Shown piece after piece: positions 1-4,897 of a stretch of 5,397 bases of DNA (positions are counted from its first letter, which is position 1; every line of letters starts with the position of its first letter). The notes under the pieces are model-generated. The model worked only from the letters and a program-made list of their open reading frames with translations. It had not been told where the DNA came from and did no database searches. The DNA lies in NCBI GenBank assembly GCA_002684575.1, contig NYVP01000097.1, forward strand, positions 24,568 to 29,964, read 5' to 3'. This DNA comes from Verrucomicrobiales bacterium. Its GTDB lineage: Bacteria > Verrucomicrobiota > Verrucomicrobiia > Verrucomicrobiales > DEV007. Position numbers and translations under genes: made by a program.

Positions 1-243
1 TTACTTGATCTAACGGCGAGAGAATATGCCATACTTGAGTATCTCGCCTTAAAAGAGGGCGCAGTAGTTTCTAGGACTGAAATCGAAGAACACATTTACG
101 ACGAATTAGTATCGCCAATGAGTAATGTGGTAGATTCAGCTATATGTAATCTTAGAAGAAAAATATCCAACGAAGATCTTGATAAAGAACTTATCCAAAC
201 CAAGAGAGGGCAAGGATATATTCTGTTACCCACAAGTAAATGA
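1..243 (+). CDS. OmpR/PhoB-family response regulator, C-terminal DNA-binding domain (5'-truncated)
   Basis: Frame 1 is open from the first base to TGA at 241-243, giving the last 80 residues of a protein whose start and receiver domain lie outside the window. The visible part is a winged-helix effector domain. It has the helix 1 signature LTAREYAILEYLA, then a V-S-R-x-E-I step and a helix (EEHIYDE). Next comes the recognition helix NVVDSAICNLRRKI, matching the family's N-V-V-D-x-x-I-x-x-L-R-x-K-I pattern, and the wing hairpin TKRGQGYIL. Such proteins are phosphorylated on an N-terminal Asp by the partner kinase and bind direct-repeat promoter sites as dimers. The stop overlaps the kinase ATG by 4 bases (ATGA), so the two are translationally coupled and almost certainly cognate. 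The regulon is unknown. The palindromic gap at 1830-1870 is a possible target. The family assignment is firm; the receiver domain is assumed. Confidence 0.93.
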   Translation, partial: LLDLTAREYAILEYLALKEGAVVSRTEIEEHIYDELVSPMSNVVDSAICNLRRKISNEDLDKELIQTKRGQGYILLPTSK

Positions 244-1817
244 CATCAATACGGCAACGTCTTTTTATTTGGCTACTTATTGGCTTAAGTATCTTGTGGG
301 CCATTGCAGGAATTGGAGTCTATCTAGCAGTCAAGCAAACTGAACTGGCTAAGCTCGACTCAGAATTATCAAGAATGGAGGGATCACTCAGATTTATTGC
401 AATGATGTCGCAACGAACTCGAGGCCCTGTACGCCCTGATCGTCTAATTACAAGACCGACCCGAGAAAATTTACAATCAGAGGAAAACAGAGAAAACAGA
501 GAAAATAATATAACAAGAATAAGCCAGAACTGGAATGACTTCATCGGTGATAATCCTCCTCATTACATGATCTGGTCCGAACAAGGTAATATTATAAAAA
601 AATCTGAATCAATTAATGATAAACATTTCCTGTTTCCTGAAAATATTGAAGATTTCTCTGCTCCAATTTTTTATAGTTTTTTTCATGAAGGAGAGAACTA
701 TCGAGCGGTAACATTTAAGTTTCGACGTTTTCGAGGCCGGCCAAGAACTCGTGGACCGGACCGCATAAACATATCCGACGTTGATCCAAATATTCAATCT
801 CAAGAAGAAGCGCCGCCACGAAGTAACAACCTAGTTGGAGCTATTTCAATCAACACACAAGCTATGAATCAGACTCTGAATTTCTTGCTTCTTGCTATCA
901 TTGCAGTTGGTATTATTGCAGGATTTTTCTCCTTCTTACTTGTTCAATTAGCCCTTAAAAACGGATTAAAACCATTAAATATTCTGGGTAATAATCTTGC
1001 TTCTGTTAACCCTTCGTCTTTAAGTCATCGTTTTTCGAAAAAAGATTTACCCAAAGAATTATCTCCTATCGCTGATCATCTAAACCAACTTATGGCTAGG
1101 CTTGAGTCAGGTTTTATTCGTGAGAGGCAATTCAGTAGTGATTTAGCGCATGAATTAAGAACACCAATAGCTGAGCTAAAGATGATGTCAGAGGTGGCTT
1201 TGCGTTGGCCGGAGAAAAATGATGAAAACTATGTCGAAGAAACTTTAGACATTGCTCGTCAGCTTCATGAGACCATGGAGACTCTATTAAACTTAAACCG
1301 TTTTGAAAATGGTCAAGAGGAGCTTAAATCAGAAGATCTGTGTCTAGAAACAACCCTGATTGAAGGCCTTGAAAAATATGAAGATCAGATAAAAAGAAAA
1401 AATATTGAAGTAGATGTAGAAATATCCAAAGGGATGACTATCCATACGGATCCTGGAATTTTCCGAACAATCATTCATAATCTTTTATCAAACTGCGCTG
1501 AATATACACCTGACAATGGATTTATTAACATAAAGGCAAATAATAGATCCATTGATAATGTCTTATGCATTTCAAATAGTGTGAAAAATATGACAGCTGA
1601 AATGATACCTAATTTATTTGAAAGGTTCTGGCGGGCTGATGATTCAAGATCCGATAGTTCTCATATCGGGCTGGGACTTTCGTTGACTAGAGCTTGCGCC
1701 AACGCCTTATCTCTAGGCTTAAATGTTGAACTAAGTGAAGATAACGAATTCATCCATTTTACAATAAATTATCAAGATAAGGAAATTTTTGAATCATCAT
1801 CTTCCGGTAATGTATGA
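240..1817 (+). CDS. HAMP-type membrane sensor histidine kinase
   Basis: This 525-residue kinase should autophosphorylate and pass phosphate to the upstream-encoded regulator. In order: a transmembrane helix at about 8-31; an extracytoplasmic sensor at about 32-213 with no fold I recognise, rich in Arg/Pro (RTRGPVRPDR at 59-68, RGRPRTRGPDR at 165-175) and Glu/Asn/Arg repeats (82-90); a second transmembrane helix at about 214-238; a HAMP linker at about 240-293; and a HisKA dimerisation helix with the H-box SSDLAHELRTP, His304 being the phospho-acceptor. The HATPase_c domain has an N-box (N414, N418), an F-box LFERFWR (459-465) and a GLGL G2 box (477-480). The usual DxGxG (G1) box is missing: the place where its Asp should be reads CISNSVKNMT (443-452), with N446 in the likely position. 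The start at 240 is chosen for the overlap with the regulator stop and because the first helix follows at once; no Shine-Dalgarno is visible. The signal sensed is unknown. The neighbouring exported EF-hand protein suggests a divalent cation or envelope cue, which is inference. Confidence 0.93.
   Translation: MTSIRQRLFIWLLIGLSILWAIAGIGVYLAVKQTELAKLDSELSRMEGSLRFIAMMSQRTRGPVRPDRLITRPTRENLQSEENRENRENNITRISQNWNDFIGDNPPHYMIWSEQGNIIKKSESINDKHFLFPENIEDFSAPIFYSFFHEGENYRAVTFKFRRFRGRPRTRGPDRINISDVDPNIQSQEEAPPRSNNLVGAISINTQAMNQTLNFLLLAIIAVGIIAGFFSFLLVQLALKNGLKPLNILGNNLASVNPSSLSHRFSKKDLPKELSPIADHLNQLMARLESGFIRERQFSSDLAHELRTPIAELKMMSEVALRWPEKNDENYVEETLDIARQLHETMETLLNLNRFENGQEELKSEDLCLETTLIEGLEKYEDQIKRKNIEVDVEISKGMTIHTDPGIFRTIIHNLLSNCAEYTPDNGFINIKANNRSIDNVLCISNSVKNMTAEMIPNLFERFWRADDSRSDSSHIGLGLSLTRACANALSLGLNVELSEDNEFIHFTINYQDKEIFESSSSGNV
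483..509 (+). repeat. 9-bp in-frame tandem repeat in the kinase sensor domain
   Basis: Unit GAAAACAGA occurs exactly twice (483-491, 492-500), followed by a degenerate third copy (501-509). The period is a multiple of three and in codon phase, encoding Glu-Asn-Arg, Glu-Asn-Arg, Glu-Asn-Asn (residues 82-90). Copy-number change would lengthen or shorten a hydrophilic stretch of the extracytoplasmic domain without a frameshift. It may be simple low-complexity drift. Confidence 0.7.
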
Positions 1818-1829
1818 GTGGTACAATAA

Positions 1830-1870
1830 TTGTTAACAGTGAACGTTCGGAGTTTTACTTCGTTCACGAA
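1830..1870. promoter_or_regulatory. Cluster of short palindromes before the EF-hand gene, possible operator
   Basis: The 71-base gap between the kinase stop and the EF-hand ATG contains four overlapping symmetric elements. They are TGTTAACA (1831-1838, perfect), GAACGTTC (1841-1848, perfect), the arms GTGAACG (1839-1845) and CGTTCAC (1861-1867, perfect 7-bp inverted repeat with a 15-base loop), and TTCGTTCACGAA (1859-1870, 10 of 12 symmetric). The pentamer CGTTC also recurs directly at 1844 and 1861, 17 bases apart, which could suit a dimeric OmpR-type regulator. No convincing -35/-10 pair is visible; TTGTTA at 1830 with a weak TTTACT at 1853 is the best I can find. The hairpin is followed by only four T, so it would be a poor terminator. 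The operator role is inference. Confidence 0.35.
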
Positions 1871-1888
1871 TTTTAAACCTAAAAAAAA

Positions 1889-2380
1889 ATGAAATTGAAA
1901 CTAACAAAATTGATAGCTAGCATGATTGCTCTTGCGATCATGTCAACTGTGGCCATTGCTGAGGATGGCGAAGAGAAAAAAGGAAAGAAAAAAGGTAAAG
2001 GCAAGCCCGCTGCTGAACGCCCTGAGCGCCCCAAGCGCCCTGAAGGGTCTAGACCTGAACGTTCTCCTGAAGAGATGATTAAGTCACTCAAAGAGAGATT
2101 AGCTAACAATGAAAAATTTGCGGAAATGTTCACCAAGCGCAACGATACCGACGGAGATGGTAAAGTTTCCGACGAGGAAATGAAAGCAGCCATTGCAAAA
2201 TGGGCAGAGCGTCGCAAACAAGGTGGTGAAGCAGGACGTCCACGTGGACCAAGACCTGAGGGAGGAAAGGCTAAAGGACCAAGACCTGAGGGAGGAAAGG
2301 CTAAAGGACCAAGACCTGAGGGAAAAAAGCCTAAAGGACCTCGTGGAGATAAGAAAGGCCGTCCAGCCCTAGAGGAGTAA
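1889..2380 (+). CDS. Exported single-EF-hand protein with charged Pro/Arg/Lys-rich repeats
   Basis: This 163-residue protein begins with a signal peptide: Lys-rich n-region, hydrophobic core about 8-20, and likely signal peptidase I cleavage after A-I-A at 22-24. A Lys/Gly-rich stretch (28-39) and an R-P-E/K-rich stretch (41-60) follow. A helix-loop-helix then carries a canonical EF-hand loop, DTDGDGKVSDEE at 86-97, with ligands D86, D88, D90, S94 and E97, so Ca2+ binding is likely. The tail (112-163) holds a 10-residue motif, GPRPEGGKAK, repeated three times (120-149). Only one complete EF-hand is visible, so a pair may form by dimerisation. The gene is visibly richer in G/C than its neighbours, mainly from Pro/Arg/Gly codons. 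A run of nine A immediately precedes the start and no Shine-Dalgarno is seen. It follows the two-component pair in the same direction and ends at a strong terminator. The function is unknown. Export and the EF-hand are well supported; partnership with the kinase is inference. Confidence 0.88.
   Translation: MKLKLTKLIASMIALAIMSTVAIAEDGEEKKGKKKGKGKPAAERPERPKRPEGSRPERSPEEMIKSLKERLANNEKFAEMFTKRNDTDGDGKVSDEEMKAAIAKWAERRKQGGEAGRPRGPRPEGGKAKGPRPEGGKAKGPRPEGKKPKGPRGDKKGRPALEE
2246..2340 (+). repeat. 30-bp in-frame tandem repeat, three copies plus partial
   Basis: Copies lie at 2246-2275, 2276-2305 and 2306-2335, with a 5-base partial (GGACC) at 2336-2340. The first two are identical. The third differs by three substitutions, changing Gly-Lys-Ala-Lys to Lys-Lys-Pro-Lys. 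The repeat is in codon phase and encodes the decapeptide GPRPEGGKAK (residues 120-149 of the EF-hand protein). Near identity at DNA level points to recent duplication and possible length variation between strains. No spacers are present, so this is not CRISPR. Confidence 0.92.
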
Positions 2381-2401
2381 TAACTAATAAATATCTTCTA
2401 G

Positions 2402-2437
2402 CCCCGAGAGAATCATTGATTTTCTCGGGGTTTTTTT
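2402..2437 (+). terminator. Rho-independent terminator after the EF-hand gene
   Basis: The left arm CCCCGAGA (2402-2409) pairs perfectly with TCTCGGGG (2423-2430). The stem extends through one G-U pair and four more pairs to about 13 bp with a 3-base loop, and seven T follow directly (2431-2437). It begins 22 bases after the EF-hand stop. It separates the signalling block from the mpl operon, which therefore needs its own promoter. Confidence 0.93.
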
Positions 2438-2540
2438 ATGTATATGAAATGATCGACTTTATTTCTATCTAGAACTTTGTTTTATAGTTTGTGGTTATTT
2501 GTTGAAAGTTGTGGGTAGCTAATGAAAATAACAGTAGTAA
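2438..2540 (+). promoter_or_regulatory. Probable promoter region of the mpl operon
   Basis: This AT-rich stretch lies between the terminator and the mpl start and must hold the operon promoter if the terminator is efficient. The best -10-like element is TATAGT (2483-2488, five of six against TATAAT), but no good -35 lies at 16-18 bases. An alternative is TTGAAA at 2502-2507 with GAAAAT at 2524-2529, which would give a very short leader. Neither is convincing. No riboswitch-like structure was recognised. Confidence 0.3.
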
Positions 2541-3944
2541 ATGACATTGAAAAAACATAAGAACGAACACTTCCATTTTATTGGCATATGTGGAACCGCG
2601 ATGGGGTCAGTAGCCGCTGCACTCCAAAATCGAGGTTATACAATTACCGGTTCTGACCAAAATGTATATCCACCAATGTCTGATTTTCTGATCAAAAACA
2701 ATATTAATGTTTCAGTTGGGCACGATGAAAATAATATCCCTGATAAGGTCGATCTTGTAGTTATCGGAAATGCAATGAGTCGCGGTAACGTGGAGGTCGA
2801 ATCTGTACTCAATCGTAAAATCCCTTACACCTCATTACCGGAACTCATAAAAAGATATTTTTTACAAGGTAAACGAAATATTGTGATAACTGGTACTCAC
2901 GGAAAAACGACTACTTCCTCCATCATCGCTCATCTTCTCAATGATAACGGACTGAACCCAAATCTTATGATTGGAGGCATTCCTCTGGACATTGGAGAAG
3001 GGGGTAGATTTACAGAATCAGAATTTTTTGTCATTGAAGGTGATGAATATGACACCGCCTTTTTTGATAAACGTTCAAAATTTGTTCATTATATGCCTGA
3101 AATTGTCGTAGTGAACAACATTGAATTCGATCACGCCGATATTTTTAATAACATAGAAGAAATTAAATTAAGCTTCAAAAGAATGCTCAACATAGTTCCA
3201 GAAAATGGAATCGTGTTTGTTAATGGAGACGATCATGATGCCGTGGAAGTGACTGAAAATTGCCGAGCTCCTGTTATTAAGGTCGGCGCGAATGACGATT
3301 GTGATTTTAAAATTGAGAATTTAAATTTGGAGCCATTCAATTCATCTTTTTCGATCAAGGATAATAGTTATCAACTTCCGATGGATGGTGAATTTAATGT
3401 TCGAAACGCCGCAATGGCAATCGCAGTTTCCGACTTTCTCAACATTGACCAAAAAAATATTATTGAATCAGTTTCAAAATTCTCGGGTATCGCAAGAAGG
3501 CAAGAATTAAGAGGAGAAGAAAAAAACGTAAAAGTCATTGATGATTTTGGCCATCATCCTACCGCTATCGCTGCAACTATAGGTGCATTAAAGCAAAGGT
3601 ATCCTGATTCAAAAATCTGGGCAATTTTTGAGCCCAGATCAAACACTAGCCGACGTAATTTATTGCAGTCCGAACTTGAAGATTCATTGTCTCAGGCTGA
3701 TGGCGTTATTATAAGTGAAGTGCCAAATCCAGAAAAAGTGCCCGATGGTGAATTGCTTGACGTCGAATCTGTTATAGAAAATCTTTCATCTAGAGGCAAA
3801 GAAGCATTCATAGGTTTATCCTCAGATGATATTGTAAATAAACTTATACCTTTAACTTCTTCAGGTGATACTATTGTCGTATTGAGCAACGGAGGATTTG
3901 GGGGAATTCATGATAAATTACTCGAAGCGTTAAAAGTGAAATAA
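2541..3944 (+). CDS. mpl: UDP-N-acetylmuramate:L-alanyl-gamma-D-glutamyl-meso-diaminopimelate ligase
   Basis: Cytosolic, ATP-dependent Mur-ligase relative. It joins murein tripeptide recovered from turnover to UDP-MurNAc, bypassing MurC, MurD and MurE. The 467 residues are close to the usual Mpl length. The N-terminal domain has HFIGICGTAMGSVA (12-25) and the GSDQNVYPPMSDFL stretch (37-50) typical of Mpl rather than MurC. The central domain has the ATP P-loop GTHGKTT (118-124), EGDEYDTAFFDKRSKF (166-181; MurC would read more like E-A-D-E-S-D) and NNIEFDHADIF (192-202). FNVRNAAMAIA (285-295) leads into the C-terminal domain, with DDFGHHPTAI (334-343), FEPRSNTSRRN (363-373) and LSNGGFGGIHDKLL (448-461). 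All key boxes appear intact. The ATG at 2541 is used because the motif-bearing frame begins there; a nearby ATG at 2522 is out of frame and stops after 12 codons. The upstream sequence lacks a Shine-Dalgarno. It is the first gene of a compact envelope operon, 9 bases before the L,D-transpeptidase gene. Confidence 0.95.
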   Translation: MTLKKHKNEHFHFIGICGTAMGSVAAALQNRGYTITGSDQNVYPPMSDFLIKNNINVSVGHDENNIPDKVDLVVIGNAMSRGNVEVESVLNRKIPYTSLPELIKRYFLQGKRNIVITGTHGKTTTSSIIAHLLNDNGLNPNLMIGGIPLDIGEGGRFTESEFFVIEGDEYDTAFFDKRSKFVHYMPEIVVVNNIEFDHADIFNNIEEIKLSFKRMLNIVPENGIVFVNGDDHDAVEVTENCRAPVIKVGANDDCDFKIENLNLEPFNSSFSIKDNSYQLPMDGEFNVRNAAMAIAVSDFLNIDQKNIIESVSKFSGIARRQELRGEEKNVKVIDDFGHHPTAIAATIGALKQRYPDSKIWAIFEPRSNTSRRNLLQSELEDSLSQADGVIISEVPNPEKVPDGELLDVESVIENLSSRGKEAFIGLSSDDIVNKLIPLTSSGDTIVVLSNGGFGGIHDKLLEALKVK

Positions 3945-3953
3945 AATATCCTA

Positions 3954-4712
3954 ATGCGTTTTATAGGTATTACATTTTTTTTATTACTCAGCCTTAAGCC
4001 TTGTTATGCCAACATTTTTAATGAAAAAAATAAACTTCAGGAAGTTGAACAGCTAATTGTTGTAACAACAGAGAATTGGAAAAGCACCAAAGGGAAATTA
4101 ATGTGCTTTGAGAAAACCACTAATGGTAAGTGGCAACCTTTCCTTAAGAATCATTTTGAAGTACTCCTTGGAAAAAATGGCCTAGCATGGGGAATTGGTG
4201 CTCATACAAATGGGAGCAAAGAATTAAAATTAGAAGGAGATGGGCGATCACCTGCAGGAATCTTCAAAATAGGAAAAGTATACGGGGAGTCTGACTCTCT
4301 TCCAAAGGGGTGCAATTATCCATATCATAAGATCACTGAAAATGATGCATGGGTTGATGACCCCAATAACCCGTTCTACAACCAACATGTAACGAGTAAT
4401 TCATTTAAAACCAAACCAAAGTGGTTTGAGTCGCAAAGAATGCGCCTCGGCGATCATGCCTATCGTTGGTTAATTGAAATAAAACACAATAGTGACCCTC
4501 CAAAACCGGGATATGGAAGCGCTATTTTTTTTCATGTTAGAAGAGGCCCTGAAAGAAGGACTACAGGATGTACCGTCATGACTCTAGAAAACTTAGAGCG
4601 AATTATAAAATTTTTGGATACAAGAAAAAAACCCCATTACATTTTATTACCACTCAAAGAATATACTCAAAAAAGAGGTTTCTATAAATTACCCAGACTA
4701 CAAAAAAGCTGA
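3954..4712 (+). CDS. Exported L,D-transpeptidase, YkuD catalytic domain (COG3786-like)
   Basis: This 252-residue protein has a short N-terminal signal peptide (hydrophobic core about 4-14, possible cleavage after C-Y-A at 17-19), so it should act in the periplasm on murein. A lipobox reading around Cys17 (L-K-P-C) fits poorly. The YkuD-type domain spans about 34-235: GDGRSPAGIFKIG (95-107) is the conserved strand-turn, and the catalytic segment SAIFFHVRRGP...TTGCTVM (189-209) supplies His194 and the nucleophile Cys206. Family members cleave the D-Ala4 end of a tetrapeptide donor and form 3-3 cross-links, attach proteins to murein, or in some cases act as hydrolases; the specific reaction cannot be told here. 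The gene overlaps the next one by one base (TGATG) and follows mpl by 9 bases, so it is probably co-transcribed with a murein-peptide recycling step. No separate substrate-binding domain such as LysM is present. Confidence 0.9.
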   Translation: MRFIGITFFLLLSLKPCYANIFNEKNKLQEVEQLIVVTTENWKSTKGKLMCFEKTTNGKWQPFLKNHFEVLLGKNGLAWGIGAHTNGSKELKLEGDGRSPAGIFKIGKVYGESDSLPKGCNYPYHKITENDAWVDDPNNPFYNQHVTSNSFKTKPKWFESQRMRLGDHAYRWLIEIKHNSDPPKPGYGSAIFFHVRRGPERRTTGCTVMTLENLERIIKFLDTRKKPHYILLPLKEYTQKRGFYKLPRLQKS

Positions 4713-4894
4713 TGGAATTAGTTTCAATCACATGTCCAACATGCTTTGAGGTATTTGAAATCCTGAGTCCACCTGCTTCCGAAGTTCCTGCTGAAATTGA
4801 CTATGATTGTGAAATATGCTGCTCTCCAATGATAATAGAGTTCTCACAGGTTGATCAAAAAATTGAAGCTTTCTCAAAGTCACTCAACGAATAA
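4712..4894 (+). CDS. CPXCG-type small cysteine-rich protein (putative zinc ribbon)
   Basis: This 60-residue cytosolic protein has two Cys clusters, C8-P-T-C11 near the start and C33-E-I-C36-C37. The layout (CPxC, about 20 residues, then CxxCC, then an acidic end) matches what I recall of the bacterial 'CPXCG motif-containing cysteine-rich protein' family, usually 55-65 residues. Family function is not known to me. Zn binding by four of the five Cys is likely from the pattern. The Gly normally completing CPXCG is Phe12 here. The ATG overlaps the transpeptidase TGA by one base, so translation is coupled, and the glycosyltransferase ATG follows 3 bases after its stop. No signal peptide or membrane segment is seen. 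Confidence 0.82.
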   Translation: MELVSITCPTCFEVFEILSPPASEVPAEIDYDCEICCSPMIIEFSQVDQKIEAFSKSLNE

Positions 4895-4897
4895 ATA

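Noticed and set aside
320..803. Minus-strand open frames at 320-544 and 609-803 inside the kinase gene
   Set aside because: Both lie opposite a well-supported kinase frame and show no domain or motif of their own.
1839..1867. Hairpin after the kinase gene as an intrinsic terminator
   Set aside because: Only a 7-bp stem with a 15-base loop, and only four T (1871-1874) beginning three bases beyond the stem. Far weaker than the terminator at 2402-2437.
1879..2217. 112-codon open frame on the minus strand opposite the EF-hand gene
   Set aside because: Antisense shadow: the composition mirrors the Arg/Lys/Pro-rich + strand protein, no family is recognised, and the + strand gene has a clear signal peptide and EF-hand.
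2246..2340. 30-bp repeats as a CRISPR array
   Set aside because: The copies are directly contiguous with no spacers, and are in codon phase within an intact protein gene.
2522..2560. 12-codon open frame (ATG at 2522, TAA at 2558) overlapping the mpl start, considered as a leader peptide
   Set aside because: It is very short, has no ribosome binding site, no codon run suggestive of attenuation and no terminator/antiterminator pair downstream.
3692..3889. Minus-strand 65-codon frame inside mpl
   Set aside because: Shadow of conserved mpl coding sequence, Ser/Thr-rich with no recognisable motif.
2541..3944. Assignment as MurC
   Set aside because: The N-terminal GICGTAMGSVA, the GSDQNVYPPMS stretch and EGDEYDTAFFD are Mpl-type; MurC has a different nucleotide-binding start and an E-A-D-E-S-D-like motif.
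3954..4010. Transpeptidase as a lipoprotein with lipidated Cys17
   Set aside because: L-K-P-C does not fit the lipobox (small residues expected at -1 and -2); cleavage after C-Y-A by signal peptidase I is more plausible.
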